Counted from the stretch's first letter, positions 1 through 9,633 are shown. The stretch is DNA of 64,000 nt from VAZQ01 sp963756715 (GCA_963756715.1 CAVWOV010000042.1:175169-239168), one strand, 5' to 3'. Notes: generated from the letters alone by a model not told the origin. Numbers and translations: made by a program.

Positions 1-495
1 TACTTCGCGCTGATGTCGCTATTCGCGATTGGCGGCGCCAACTCCGCGGTGCCGGAGATGTACCGTATGGCCGTGGAGACCGAGAGTTGGATGACGGACC
101 GGCAGTTCGCGGACATGTTTGCGATCGCGCAGGTGACGCCGGGACCCAACGTCATCATTGTTGCCTTGATCGGCTATCACGTCGCCGGCCTCACCGGGGC
201 GCTGGTTGCGTTGTCGGCGATGTGCGGCCCGACTTGCGTGTTCGCGTTTTACATCGGGCAGGTGTGGGAGCGATTTAAGCACGCGCCTTGGCGGGGCGTA
301 ATTCAGACCGGCTTGCTTCCGATCTCCATCGGCCTCGTTTTCGCCAGCGCTTTTGTTGTCGCTTGGGCGGCGGCGCAAAATTGGGCAGCCATTCTGCTGA
401 CGCTTGGGACGGCGATCGCAACCTACATCACCCGGTTGAATCCGTTATGGATTTTTGCCGTGGCGGCGATGTTAGGCTTAGCCGGAGTTCTGTGA
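1..495 (+). CDS. Chromate transporter (CHR family), 5' end outside window
   Basis: The frame is open from base 1, so the gene starts upstream; 164 residues are visible. The protein is hydrophobic with about four membrane segments. It carries FAIGGANSAVPEM near its visible start and a QVTPGPN motif, both typical of the CHR (ChrA-like) family, where such motifs lie at the start of each half. The visible length fits a nearly complete short CHR domain or the second half of a long ChrA. CHR proteins are inner-membrane anion transporters linked to chromate efflux; the real substrate here is unknown. The following tctB-tctA genes start 120 bases later with their own ribosome binding site, so a shared operon is not shown. 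Confidence 0.8.
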   Translation, partial: YFALMSLFAIGGANSAVPEMYRMAVETESWMTDRQFADMFAIAQVTPGPNVIIVALIGYHVAGLTGALVALSAMCGPTCVFAFYIGQVWERFKHAPWRGVIQTGLLPISIGLVFASAFVVAWAAAQNWAAILLTLGTAIATYITRLNPLWIFAVAAMLGLAGVL

Positions 496-615
496 ACTTA
501 ATTCGGCCGGATTTGCTTCCCGTCGCCTACAGGAATGTGCTACGGAAAAATGACTACGCAAACTCGGCTATAGAATCCGGGTGCTTTTGCGTATCGCGGG
601 GCATAGGGAGGGAGC

Positions 616-1344
616 ATGTCTGAGGGCGTTAGTCCGTCTCCACAGGAGACGCCGGGTGGTTCTGCGGCCCATCAATCACACTTCTTGGGCGGCATCATCA
701 TCGCCCTGTTGGCGTTGTTGTTGCTGTGGGGGACGTTCTTTATCTCAAGCCCGGTGGCGCCGCGATCGTTGGCCATCGCGGTTGCGGTAATCGCCATCGC
801 AGCGGTTGCGGGCTTCGTCCCGGTCCGCAGTCCACAGGACTTCTTCGGCGGGCTCGTACTCGTAGCGATAGCGACATTCGCCCTCACCGCCTCCGCGGAA
901 TTGCCCGGTCAGCGCGGTTTTGCGTTCGGTCCAGGCACCGCGCCGCGACTCTTCGCCGGGCTGCTCGCCGCGCTCGGCTTTGCGATCACGGTCGTCGGTG
1001 TCATATCGGAAGGACCGGCGATCGAACGATATAAGCTGCGCGGCCCGCTCCTGGTGATCATGGCGATCATGCTCTTTGCGGCACTGATCCGTCCCTTCGG
1101 CCTGATCATCGCAACTTATTCGGCGTTCATGTTCTCGATCCTCGGATCGCGGGAGATGCGCTGGGTGGAGAGCTTCATTGCAGCGGCCGGCATGACGGCA
1201 TTCTGCTGGTTGCTTTTCGTCGTGCTTCTGAACCTGCCGTTCCAACTCTGGCCGCAGGGAAACGCAGGCACGCTCCTGTTCAACCAATTCGCGGACCTCT
1301 TCAACGGCTTGTTGACGTTGTTGCAGAAGGCGGTCGGTCACTGA
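616..1344 (+). CDS. tctB: Tripartite tricarboxylate transporter small membrane subunit TctB
   Basis: A 242-residue membrane protein with four to five hydrophobic segments after a polar N-terminus of about 20 residues, matching the TctB family in size and layout. The start is supported by AGGGAGGGAG about 5 bases upstream. TctB is the small integral-membrane subunit of tripartite tricarboxylate transporters, which use a periplasmic TctC protein to capture carboxylates. The large subunit TctA follows 45 bases downstream, so the pair is almost certainly one operon. No tctC gene adjoins; the only one in the window, near 22 kb, is frameshifted. The substrate cannot be deduced. Confidence 0.85.
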   Translation: MSEGVSPSPQETPGGSAAHQSHFLGGIIIALLALLLLWGTFFISSPVAPRSLAIAVAVIAIAAVAGFVPVRSPQDFFGGLVLVAIATFALTASAELPGQRGFAFGPGTAPRLFAGLLAALGFAITVVGVISEGPAIERYKLRGPLLVIMAIMLFAALIRPFGLIIATYSAFMFSILGSREMRWVESFIAAAGMTAFCWLLFVVLLNLPFQLWPQGNAGTLLFNQFADLFNGLLTLLQKAVGH

Positions 1345-1389
1345 TCAGGTGGCTTTGGCCACGTTTAACGTCATTGAGTTGGGGTCGTC

Positions 1390-2895
1390 ATGTCTGAACT
1401 TCTCTCGAATCTCGCGCTGGGCTTCGGCGTCGCCGCGCACCCGTACAACATCATGTTCTGCCTGCTCGGGGCGCTGGTCGGTACGCTGGTCGGGGTTCTT
1501 CCGGGCATCGGTACCGTTGCCACCATCGCGATGCTGCTGCCGATCACGTTCGGTCTGCCGCCGGTCGGCGCGCTCATCATGCTCGCCGGCATTTATTACG
1601 GCGCGCAATATGGCGGCTCGACCACGTCGGTCCTCGTCAACATACCGGGCGAAGCCACATCGGTCATAACGTGTCTCGACGGGCATCAGATGGCGCGGCA
1701 AGGCCGCGCCGGAGCGGCGCTCGCGATCGCGGCAATCGGCTCGTTCTTTGCCGGATGCGTCGCCACCGTTCTGGTTGCGGCGCTGGGCGCGCCACTGACC
1801 AGCCTGGCGTTGCTGTTTGGACCGGCCGAGTATTTCTCGCTGATGGTGCTCGGCCTGATCTTCGCGGTCGTGTTGGCCAAGGGCTCGGTGCTCAAGGCCA
1901 TCGCCATGGTCGTGCTCGGGCTGCTGATGTCGATGGTCGGCTCGGATCTCGAAACCGGCGCCGGTCGCATGACGTTCGACTTTCCGGAACTTGCCGACGG
2001 CATCGGATTTACCAATATCGCCATGGGCGTGTTCGGATTTGCGGAGATTATCCGCAATCTCGAATTGCCGGAGGAAAGCCGCGACATTTTGAAGGGCAAG
2101 GTCACCGGCTTGATGCCCACCCGGCAGGATCTGATCGATTCGTCCGGCGCGATTGCGCGCGGAACGTTGCTCGGATCGCTGCTCGGCATCTTGCCGGGAG
2201 GCGGCGCGGTTATCTCTTCGTTTGCCGCCTACACGTTCGAGAAGAAAATCGCGAAGGATCCGAGCACCTTCGGCAAGGGCAACATCCGTGGCGTCGCGGC
2301 GCCCGAAAGTGCCAATAACGCGGCGGCGCAAACCGCGTTTATTCCGCTATTGACGCTCGGCATCCCGCCGAACGCCGTGATGGCGCTGATGGTCGGCGCC
2401 ATGACCATCCATGGCATCGTGCCGGGCCCGCAGGTGATGACCAAACAGCCCGAGCTGTTTTGGGGCATGATCGCCTCGATGTGGCTCGGCAACCTGATGC
2501 TGGTCATCATCAACCTGCCGCTGGTCGGCGTGTGGGTCACGCTTCTGCGCGTGCCTTATCGGTTGATGTTCCCGTCCATCATCGTGTTCTGCTGTATCGG
2601 CATCTATTCGATCAACAACTCCCCGACCGATGTGGTGATCTCGGCGCTCTACGGCCTGTTCGGCTATTGGCTGATCAAGCATGACTTCGAGCCCGCACCG
2701 CTGCTGCTCGGCTTCGTGCTGGGACCGTTGATGGAAGAGAACCTGCGCCGAGCCATGCTGATCGCGCGCGGGGACGCGACGGTGTTCATCACCCGCCCGA
2801 TCTCCGGCGGGCTGCTGGCTGTCGCCTTTATCCTGCTGGCCTTTGCCGCGATGCCGAAGATCCGGCGCCGGCGCGAGGAGGTCTTTGTCGAGTAG
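1390..2895 (+). CDS. tctA: Tripartite tricarboxylate transporter large permease TctA
   Basis: A 501-residue polytopic membrane protein of the usual TctA length. It shows the conserved GTLVGVLPGIG segment near residues 30-45 and PGGGAVISSF in the middle, the two family signature regions. It has about ten or more membrane segments and ends in a basic tail (RRRR). TctA forms the transport channel, works with TctB (immediately upstream) and depends on a periplasmic TctC protein for substrate. The gene is intact. A strong hairpin follows at 2927-2962, which probably ends the transcript before thyA. Confidence 0.92.
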   Translation: MSELLSNLALGFGVAAHPYNIMFCLLGALVGTLVGVLPGIGTVATIAMLLPITFGLPPVGALIMLAGIYYGAQYGGSTTSVLVNIPGEATSVITCLDGHQMARQGRAGAALAIAAIGSFFAGCVATVLVAALGAPLTSLALLFGPAEYFSLMVLGLIFAVVLAKGSVLKAIAMVVLGLLMSMVGSDLETGAGRMTFDFPELADGIGFTNIAMGVFGFAEIIRNLELPEESRDILKGKVTGLMPTRQDLIDSSGAIARGTLLGSLLGILPGGGAVISSFAAYTFEKKIAKDPSTFGKGNIRGVAAPESANNAAAQTAFIPLLTLGIPPNAVMALMVGAMTIHGIVPGPQVMTKQPELFWGMIASMWLGNLMLVIINLPLVGVWVTLLRVPYRLMFPSIIVFCCIGIYSINNSPTDVVISALYGLFGYWLIKHDFEPAPLLLGFVLGPLMEENLRRAMLIARGDATVFITRPISGGLLAVAFILLAFAAMPKIRRRREEVFVE

Positions 2896-2926
2896 CCGGC
2901 TCCGCCGACTGCTTCGATTAGCCGTT

Positions 2927-2962
2927 GAACCGCGCAAGGGACTGATCTCCCTTGCGCGGTTC
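2927..2962 (+). terminator. 15-bp perfect hairpin between tctA and thyA
   Basis: GAACCGCGCAAGGGA at 2927-2941 is followed by a 6-base loop and its exact reverse complement at 2948-2962. The hairpin begins 31 bases after the tctA stop. No T run follows, so it may need Rho, or it may act as an mRNA-stabilising hairpin instead. Confidence 0.5.
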
Positions 2963-3091
2963 CGCTATACCCCGCCACCGCAGCCTCACGCCGGTCGCCG
3001 GTGCACAAGCGCGCACCCTTCGATTCACAGGCAGCAACGGAGGCGCTAAGCTCAGGCCCGAACTCGGTGCGGACGCACGAGGCTGAACGCA

Positions 3092-3886
3092 ATGCTGCAA
3101 TATCACGACCTGCTGGAGCGCATTCTAGCCGACGGCGTCGAGAAGCACGACCGCACCGGCACCGGCACGCTGTCGATTTTCGGTCACCAAATGCGGTTCG
3201 ACCTCACAACCGGTTTTCCGCTGACAACCACCAAGAAGCTGCATCTCAAATCGATCGTCCATGAACTGCTTTGGTTTCTCGCCGGCGATACCAACGTCCG
3301 CTATCTCAACGAAAATGGCGTTACGATCTGGGACGAGTGGGCGGACGAGCACGGCGAACTCGGACCGGTCTATGGCCGGCAATGGCGGTCGTGGCCGGCA
3401 CCCGACGGCGGCGCGATCGATCAGATCGCTAACGTCGTCGCCGCCATCCGCCGCAATCCTGACTCCCGGCGTCTCATCGTCACGGCCTGGAATCCGGCCG
3501 ACGTTGACCGGATGGCGCTGCCGCCGTGCCACTGCCTGTTCCAGTTCTACGTGGCGAATGGCCGGCTCTCCTGTCAGCTCTACCAGCGATCGGCCGACGC
3601 GTTTCTCGGCGTGCCGTTCAACATCGCCTCCTATGCGCTGTTGACGTTGATGGTGGCGCAGGTGACCGGCTACGCGCCCGGCGAATTCATCCATACGCTG
3701 GGCGACGCGCACCTTTATCTCAATCACCTGGAGCAGGCGCGGCTGCAGCTTGCGCGGCCGCCGCGAGCGTTGCCGCGGATGCTGCTCAATCCCGCCGTTA
3801 CGGATCTCTTCGCGTTTCGCTACAAGGATTTCACGCTCGAAGGCTACGAACCGCATCCGCACATCAAGGCCAAGGTGGCGGTGTGA
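3092..3886 (+). CDS. thyA: Thymidylate synthase ThyA
   Basis: 264 residues, the exact length of the short bacterial ThyA form. It converts dUMP to dTMP using 5,10-methylene-tetrahydrofolate in the cytoplasm and makes dihydrofolate. The active-site cysteine sits in PPCHCLFQFYV as Cys146, the same number as in E. coli. The dUMP-binding region QRSADAFLGVPFNIASYA and the C-terminal IKAKVAV tail are also present. The stop overlaps the GTG start of folA (GTGA), so the enzyme that regenerates tetrahydrofolate is translationally coupled to it. Confidence 0.98.
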   Translation: MLQYHDLLERILADGVEKHDRTGTGTLSIFGHQMRFDLTTGFPLTTTKKLHLKSIVHELLWFLAGDTNVRYLNENGVTIWDEWADEHGELGPVYGRQWRSWPAPDGGAIDQIANVVAAIRRNPDSRRLIVTAWNPADVDRMALPPCHCLFQFYVANGRLSCQLYQRSADAFLGVPFNIASYALLTLMVAQVTGYAPGEFIHTLGDAHLYLNHLEQARLQLARPPRALPRMLLNPAVTDLFAFRYKDFTLEGYEPHPHIKAKVAV

Positions 3887-4458
3887 GCACAACGGCCGTC
3901 GCGCCGCGATGTCATCCGCAGTCGCGGATTGCACTGGTGCTCGTGGTCGCCGTCGCCGACAACGGTGTGATCGGGGAGGGCGGGCGGTTGCCGTGGCGGC
4001 TCAAATCGGAGATGGCGCATTTCCGCAAGGTCACCATGGGCAAGCCGGTGGTGATGGGGCGCAAGACCTTTCTGTCCATCGGCACCCCGCTCAAGGGCCG
4101 TACGAATATCGTGGTGAGCCGTGATCCGGTGTTTGCCGCTCGGGGAGTTCTCGTGGCGCCTAATGTCGAGGCGGCGCTGATCGCTGCGCGCGGCGATGCA
4201 CTGCGCCGCGGCACTGACGAGATCGCGGTGATCGGGGGCGCCGACATCTACCGCCAGACGATCGGTCACGCTGACCGGATGCTGGTCACGCGGGTGCATT
4301 TGCAACCTGCCGGCGATACGAAATTTCCCGACATCGACGCACGCTGGAAGGAAACCCACCGGATCGAGCACCACGCCGGAACGGACGACGAGGTTCCTTT
4401 CACGGTACTGACCTACGTGCGCGCAAACGCCGCCGAACCGGCCATTGGCGCGTCTTGA
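3883..4458 (+). CDS. folA: Dihydrofolate reductase
   Basis: 191 residues read from a GTG that overlaps the thyA stop codon as GTGA. The frame stays open further upstream inside thyA, but that part is antiparallel noise and the overlap start is the sensible one. The family motifs are ALVVAVADNGVIG, LPWRLKSEM, VVMGRKTF and VIGGADIY, covering substrate and NADPH contacts. The enzyme reduces dihydrofolate made by ThyA to tetrahydrofolate. The N-terminus has about 14 residues more than E. coli FolA. ThyA-FolA coupling is common in bacteria. Confidence 0.95.
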   Translation: MSTTAVAPRCHPQSRIALVLVVAVADNGVIGEGGRLPWRLKSEMAHFRKVTMGKPVVMGRKTFLSIGTPLKGRTNIVVSRDPVFAARGVLVAPNVEAALIAARGDALRRGTDEIAVIGGADIYRQTIGHADRMLVTRVHLQPAGDTKFPDIDARWKETHRIEHHAGTDDEVPFTVLTYVRANAAEPAIGAS

Positions 4459-4593
4459 GCGTATTTCAAGACCATGCGCCGCGCCGCCGCACGCCCCGCA
4501 AGGCGCGTTGTAACCGGATGACGCCTCCCCTATAACCCCCTGCAAATCGGAACAGTCTCGCGAGCCGCCGGCCCGCGAGTGAGGAGATAGCTG

Positions 4594-5739
4594 ATGCCGT
4601 GGAGCAATCAGGGCGGAGGAGGAGGACCTTGGGGAACCGGGGGAGGCGGTGGAAGCAAGGGCCCGTGGGGTTCCGGGCCGCAGCCGTCCGGTTCGACGCC
4701 GCCCGATCTCGAGGAGTTCCTGCGGCGCAGCCAGGATAAGCTGCGCAGCGTCCTGCCGGGCGGCAGCATCGGCGGCAAGGGCCTCGCGCTGATCGTGCTG
4801 GCGGCCGTGGTCATCTGGGGCATGTCGGGCTTCTTCCGCGTCGAACCCGACGAAAAGGGCGTCATCTTGCGCTTCGGCAAGTTCGTGCGCGAGGTTGATC
4901 CGGGCCTGAACTATCACCTTCCGTACCCGATCGAGACCGCGCTGACGCCGAAGGCGTTGCGCGTCAACAAGATCGATATCGGCATGCGTATCGTCGAGGA
5001 CGCGCGCCGCGGCAGCACGGTCCGGGATGTTCCGGAAGAAAGTCTGATGCTGACCGGCGACGAGAACATCGTCGATGTCGACTTCTCGGTGCTTTGGCAG
5101 ATTAAGCCGAAAGGGGTGGGTGACTACCTTTTCAACATTCAGCAGCCCGAGGGCACTGTGAAGGCGGTGGCCGAAAGCGCCATGCGCGAGGTGATTGGCC
5201 GTTCCAATATCCAGCCCATCCTTACCGGCGCGCGGCAAACCATCGAAACCGCCGTGCAGGAATTGATGCAATCGACGCTCGACGAATACCATTCCGGAAT
5301 CCAGATCACGCAGGTGCAGTTGCAGAAGGTCGATCCGCCCTCGCAGGTGATCGACGCCTTCCGCGACGTGCAGGCGGCGCGCGCCGACCTGGAACGCGCG
5401 CAGAACGAGGCGCAGAGCTACGCCAACCGCGTCGTGCCGGAGGCGCGCGGCCGTGCGGCGCAGATCACGCAGGCGGCCGAAGCCTATCGTGAGCAGACTG
5501 TTGCCGAGGCGAAAGGCGGGGCATCGCGCTTCGACCAGGTCTATGACCAGTACAAGAAGGCGCCGGACGTAACCCGTCAGCGGATGTATCTGGAGACGAT
5601 GGAGCGCTTGTTCGGCGGCACCGACAAGATCATCATCGATTCCAATCAGGGCGGCGTCGTTCCCTACCTGCCGCTCACTGAATTGTCGCGCCCGCGCACT
5701 CCCACGCCAGCCGCGCCGCCGACGGGAGGCAACCGATGA
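4594..5739 (+). CDS. hflK: FtsH protease modulator HflK
   Basis: 381 residues. The first 50 are very rich in Gly and Pro (GGGGGPWG, GGGGGSKGPWG), typical of alphaproteobacterial HflK. A single membrane segment around residues 65-82 is followed by an SPFH/Band 7 domain beginning VEPDEKGVILRFGKF. HflK and HflC form a large periplasm-facing cage complex around the AAA protease FtsH and limit its access to membrane substrates. GAGGAG lies 7 bases before the ATG. The end overlaps hflC by ATGA, giving coupled translation and equal dosage of the two partners. Confidence 0.96.
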   Translation: MPWSNQGGGGGPWGTGGGGGSKGPWGSGPQPSGSTPPDLEEFLRRSQDKLRSVLPGGSIGGKGLALIVLAAVVIWGMSGFFRVEPDEKGVILRFGKFVREVDPGLNYHLPYPIETALTPKALRVNKIDIGMRIVEDARRGSTVRDVPEESLMLTGDENIVDVDFSVLWQIKPKGVGDYLFNIQQPEGTVKAVAESAMREVIGRSNIQPILTGARQTIETAVQELMQSTLDEYHSGIQITQVQLQKVDPPSQVIDAFRDVQAARADLERAQNEAQSYANRVVPEARGRAAQITQAAEAYREQTVAEAKGGASRFDQVYDQYKKAPDVTRQRMYLETMERLFGGTDKIIIDSNQGGVVPYLPLTELSRPRTPTPAAPPTGGNR

Positions 5740-6689
5740 GACTCAATGTCGCTGGCGGCGTGATCGCCGCGCTCATCATCGTTGCGCTCATCATCGCTTA
5801 TGGCTCGATATTCACGGTCTATCAGACGCGGCAAGCGCTGGTCGTACGGCTGGGCGAGCCGGTCCGGGTCGTGACCCAGCCCGGGCTGCATTTCAAGATT
5901 CCGCTGATCGACAGCGTCATTCAGATCGACAAGCGCATTCTCGATCTTGAAAATCCGTCGCAGGAGGTGATCGCTTCCGATCAGAAGCGGCTCGTGGTCG
6001 ATGCTTTCGCGCGCTATCGCATCGACAATCCGTTGAAGTTCTATCAGACCGTCGGTTCGGTCGAAGGCGCAAACTCTCGGTTGTCGATCCTCCTCAACTC
6101 GGCGCTCCGTCGCGTGCTCGGTGAGGCAACACTAAGCCACGTCGTGCGGGACGAGCGTTCCCAGCTCATGAATCGGGTGCGCGATCAGCTCAACGTCGAG
6201 ACGCAGGCGTTCGGCATTTCGATCGTCGACGTGCGTATCCGGCGCGCCGATCTGCCCGACCAGAACAGCCAGGCGGTCTACCAGCGCATGCAGACCGAGC
6301 GTCAGCAGGAGGCTGCGCAAATCCGCGCACAGGGCGCCCAACGTGCGCAGGAGATCCGCGCCAGGGCCGACCGCGACGTCACCGTGCTGTTGGCCGATGC
6401 CCAGTCGAAAGGCGAGGAAACACGCGGCGAAGGCGACGCTACACGCAACCGCATCTACGCCGAGGCCTTCGGCAAGGATCCCGAGTTCTTCGCGTTCTAT
6501 CGGTCGATGCAGGCCTACGAGGCAGGATTGCGCTCGAACGACACGCGCATGCTGCTCAAGCCCGACTCGGAGTTCTTCCGGTTCTTCGTTGATCCGTCCG
6601 GTAAGCCGCGCGCCAATACGCCGGCGCCGTCGATTGCGCCGCCGCCCAAGCCGCCGTCGCCGCCAAATACCGCTCCGCCGCCGAATTGA
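5736..6689 (+). CDS. hflC: FtsH protease modulator HflC
   Basis: 317 residues with one N-terminal membrane segment (residues 5-25), then an SPFH domain with TVYQTRQALVVRLGEPVR, and a helical, charge-rich stretch (QTERQQEAAQIRAQGAQRA). The Pro-rich C-terminus (PSIAPPPKPPSPP) is an extension beyond the E. coli form. It partners HflK in the FtsH-modulating complex. The start overlaps the hflK stop by four bases. Another small membrane protein and degP follow on the same strand, giving an envelope quality-control block. Confidence 0.95.
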   Translation: MRLNVAGGVIAALIIVALIIAYGSIFTVYQTRQALVVRLGEPVRVVTQPGLHFKIPLIDSVIQIDKRILDLENPSQEVIASDQKRLVVDAFARYRIDNPLKFYQTVGSVEGANSRLSILLNSALRRVLGEATLSHVVRDERSQLMNRVRDQLNVETQAFGISIVDVRIRRADLPDQNSQAVYQRMQTERQQEAAQIRAQGAQRAQEIRARADRDVTVLLADAQSKGEETRGEGDATRNRIYAEAFGKDPEFFAFYRSMQAYEAGLRSNDTRMLLKPDSEFFRFFVDPSGKPRANTPAPSIAPPPKPPSPPNTAPPPN

Positions 6690-6736
6690 TGACATCCTGC
6701 GCGGCGGCGTTCGCCGCGGGCGCCGATTGACGTGAC

Positions 6737-6922
6737 ATGCCCGAATTTGTTGTGGCTCTCGGTCTTGTGTTCGTCATCGAAGGGCTCATCTTCGCTGCCT
6801 TCCCGGGCCTCGCCAAGCGGCTTGCGGCGAGCGCACTCGAAAGCCCGGAGACGTCGCTGCGGATCGCCGGCATCGTGTCGGCGGTTTTGGGCGTCTTGTT
6901 GATCTGGTTGATGCGGGGCTGA
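6737..6922 (+). CDS. Small membrane protein of the DUF2065 (YjeT) family
   Basis: 61 residues with two hydrophobic helices (residues 4-22 and 42-59) separated by a short amphipathic linker. The pattern FVVALGLVFVIEGLIFAAFP followed by GIVSAVLGVLLIWLMRG is typical of DUF2065 proteins, which are usually found next to hflC. Function is unknown. Its position between hflC and degP supports a role linked to the membrane protease complex, but that is inference from context only. Confidence 0.85.
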   Translation: MPEFVVALGLVFVIEGLIFAAFPGLAKRLAASALESPETSLRIAGIVSAVLGVLLIWLMRG

Positions 6923-7095
6923 AGCGGGCGCAGGCAAGTGCCGCCGCGTCACGACAAGCCGTCGCGGCGTCAGGACTAGGTGTGGTCCCGATTCCGCCCC
7001 AATTCACAAGCCTATTTGCCCGTAGAAGCCGCCCTTGCGTCCATACTTGGACGGGAGCAGTGTTTCCCCGCAACATCCCAGGAGCACAGACGTTC

Positions 7096-8592
7096 ATGCT
7101 CGGCACTTTTATCCGCCTTGCCCGGCAGGTTCGCCGGCCCGCACTCGCAGCGGTCGCGACTGCAGCGTTGGCCATTCCGGCGCTGTCGACCCCGGCGAGC
7201 GCCCGCGGCCCCGAATTCGTCGCCGACGTTGCCGAAAAAGTGATCGACGCTGTGGTCAACATTTCGACCTCGCAAAAGGTCGAGGCCCCGCGCAACAATG
7301 CGATGCCGCAGTTGCCGAACAACGATCCGCAATTGGACGAACTGTTCAAGGACTTCTTCAATCGCCGCGGCCGCCAGGGCGACAACCAGAACCGCGAGCA
7401 TGCTCCACGCCGGGTTAATTCGCTCGGCTCCGGCTTCGTGATCGATTCTTCCGGCTTCGTGGTGACCAACAATCACGTGATTGCCGAGGCCGATGAGATC
7501 ACCGTCATCTTCAATGATGGTTCGCGCCTCAAGGCCGAGCTGATCGGCAAGGACCAGAAGACCGACATCGCTTTGCTCAGGGTCAAGCCCGACAAGCCGC
7601 TCAAGGCGGTGAAATTCGGCGACTCGGAAAAGCTCAGGCTCGGTGAATGGGTGGTCGCGATCGGCAATCCGTTCAGCCTCGGCGGCACCGTGACGGCCGG
7701 CATTGTCTCGGCACGCAACCGCGATATCCAGTCCGGCCCTTATGACAATTACATCCAGACCGATGCCGCGATTAATCGCGGCAATTCTGGCGGCCCATTG
7801 TTCAACCTCGACGGCGAGGTGGTCGGTATCAACACCGCGATCATCTCACCGTCGGGCGGCTCGATCGGCATCGGCTTTTCCGTCCCCTCCAAGACCGCGA
7901 TGCCGGTGATTGATCAGCTCAAGCAGTTCGGCGAGACCCGTCGCGGCTGGCTCGGCGTGCGTATCCAGCAGGTGACGGACGAGATCGCCGAGAGCCTGAA
8001 CGTCAAGCCGCCGCGCGGCGCGCTCGTTGCCGGCGTGGACGACAAGGGGCCGGCGAAGCCTGCGGGGATCGAGCCGGGCGACGTGATCATCAAGTTCGAC
8101 GGCAAGGACATCAAGGAGATGCGCGATCTCCCGCGGGTCGTCGCCGACGCTCCCGTCGGCAAGGACGTCCCGGTCGTCATCATCCGCAAGGGCAAGGAGG
8201 AGACCCGGACGGTCAAGCTCGGCCGGCTTGAAGATGGCGAAAAGCTCGCCGCGGCGAAGACCAGTCTGGAAACTCCGTCGGAAAAATCGGTGGTGAAGAA
8301 GACGCTCGGTATCGAGCTCTCGAACCTCTCCGAGGATCTGCGCAAGCGCTACAAGATCAAGGACACCGTCAAGGGCGTGGTCATCACCGGCGTCGATGCC
8401 AGTTCGCCAGCGGCCGACAAGCGGTTGTCGGCCGGCGATGTCATCGTCGAGATCGCGCAAGAGGCGGTGGCTACCGCCGACGATTTTCAGGCCAGGATCG
8501 ACAAGCTCAAGAAGGAGGGCCGCAAATCGGCGCTGCTTCTGGTGGTCGGTTCGGACGGCGAACTGCGGTTCGTCGCGCTGCCGCTGCAGTAA
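7096..8592 (+). CDS. degP: Periplasmic serine protease/chaperone of the Do (DegP/HtrA) family
   Basis: 498 residues from the ATG at 7096, chosen because GGAG lies 11 bases upstream and the protein then begins with a proper signal peptide (basic start, hydrophobic core, cleavage after TPASA). An in-frame start at 6982 would bury that signal. The trypsin-like domain carries His127 (TNNHV), Asp157 (TDIALL) and Ser231 (GNSGGP). Two PDZ domains follow, around residues 295-385 and 405-495, matching the Do type with two PDZs. It degrades or refolds misfolded envelope proteins. A strong terminator at 8615-8641 separates it from convergent serB. Confidence 0.95.
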   Translation: MLGTFIRLARQVRRPALAAVATAALAIPALSTPASARGPEFVADVAEKVIDAVVNISTSQKVEAPRNNAMPQLPNNDPQLDELFKDFFNRRGRQGDNQNREHAPRRVNSLGSGFVIDSSGFVVTNNHVIAEADEITVIFNDGSRLKAELIGKDQKTDIALLRVKPDKPLKAVKFGDSEKLRLGEWVVAIGNPFSLGGTVTAGIVSARNRDIQSGPYDNYIQTDAAINRGNSGGPLFNLDGEVVGINTAIISPSGGSIGIGFSVPSKTAMPVIDQLKQFGETRRGWLGVRIQQVTDEIAESLNVKPPRGALVAGVDDKGPAKPAGIEPGDVIIKFDGKDIKEMRDLPRVVADAPVGKDVPVVIIRKGKEETRTVKLGRLEDGEKLAAAKTSLETPSEKSVVKKTLGIELSNLSEDLRKRYKIKDTVKGVVITGVDASSPAADKRLSAGDVIVEIAQEAVATADDFQARIDKLKKEGRKSALLLVVGSDGELRFVALPLQ

Positions 8593-8614
8593 AGACGAGA
8601 CACACAGAAACCCG

Positions 8615-8641
8615 ATGGGGCGGCCCTGGCCGCCCCATTTT
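8615..8641 (+). terminator. Rho-independent terminator between convergent degP and serB
   Basis: An 11-bp perfect stem (ATGGGGCGGCC at 8615-8625, complement at 8628-8638) with a 2-base loop is followed by TTT. It lies 23 bases after the degP stop and just beyond the serB stop, so it may serve both strands. Confidence 0.8.
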
Positions 8642-8649
8642 CGTTTGAG

Positions 8650-9552
8650 TTATGAGGTCTCGAAGTCCACGTCGCGATAGCCCTGCAGGTAAAGCAGCGC
8701 CGTGAGGTCGCCGTGATCGATGCGCGCCGCTGCGGCATCGGCCACTTTCGGCTTGGCGTGGAAGGCGACGCCCAGTCCGGCCGCCTCGATCATCGCGATG
8801 TCGTTGGCGCCGTCGCCGGTCGCCATTGTCTCCTCCGGATCGAGACCGAGCCGCGCCGTGAGCGCCTGCAAGGTCGCGAGCTTGCCGTCGCGGCCGAAGA
8901 TCGGCTCGACCACCTCGCCGGCGAGCTTGCCGTCGGGGCTGACAGCGAGCGTGTTGGCGCGGCTTTCGTCGAACCCGATCATGGTGGCGATGCGCTGCGA
9001 GAATAGCGTGAAGCCGCCGGTTACCAGGCAGGTGTGCGTGCCGTGCGCGCGCATGGTGCCGATCAGCGTGCGCCCTCCCGCTGTAAGGTGGATGCGGTCG
9101 GCGATAACTTCGTCGACAACGGCGGCGGGGAGCCCCTTGAGCAGCGCGACGCGCTCGCGCAATGCCGGCGCGAAGGCGATTTCGCCGCGCATCGCCCGCT
9201 CGGTGATGGCGGCGACATGCGGCTTGAGGCCGACATAGTCGGCAAGCTCATCGATGCATTCCTCCTCGATCATGGTGGAATCCATGTCGGCGAGGAATAG
9301 GCGCTTGCGCCGGGCATGGGACGGCTGCACGACGACATCGACCGGCGCGCCGTCAAGCGCGCCGCGGATGGTGTCGACCATGTTTCGGCAATCGAGGTCC
9401 GTTCCGTGCGGAATCGAAATGTCCGCCGCGATCCGGTCGGCAAGCCAGACCGGAGCACCGGCGGACGGCAGCACTCCGGCAGCCCGGCTGAGCAAGGCTT
9501 CGGTGAGCACCGGTTCGGTCGGGGCGCTAATCAAGGTGGCAATGAAAGGCAT
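8650..9552 (-). CDS. serB: Phosphoserine phosphatase SerB
   Basis: 300 residues, the length of the bacterial SerB form with an N-terminal ACT-like domain (roughly residues 1-80) before the HAD phosphatase domain. The catalytic motif FLADMDSTMIEEECIDE contains the HAD DxDST nucleophile region. Motif II is CLVTGGFT (hydroxyl residue in TGG) and motif III/IV is ATGDGANDIAM. It performs the last step of serine synthesis, releasing phosphate from O-phosphoserine in the cytoplasm. It is transcribed away from miaA, with an 81-base shared promoter region. Confidence 0.96.
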   Translation of the reverse strand: MPFIATLISAPTEPVLTEALLSRAAGVLPSAGAPVWLADRIAADISIPHGTDLDCRNMVDTIRGALDGAPVDVVVQPSHARRKRLFLADMDSTMIEEECIDELADYVGLKPHVAAITERAMRGEIAFAPALRERVALLKGLPAAVVDEVIADRIHLTAGGRTLIGTMRAHGTHTCLVTGGFTLFSQRIATMIGFDESRANTLAVSPDGKLAGEVVEPIFGRDGKLATLQALTARLGLDPEETMATGDGANDIAMIEAAGLGVAFHAKPKVADAAAARIDHGDLTALLYLQGYRDVDFETS

Positions 9553-9633
9553 GATGGTCGTCCGCTGGATTTTTCGTTATTGCCGGGGCATGCAATCGCT
9601 GCAAGCGAATGATGGAGTGACCCGCCGGCGGGG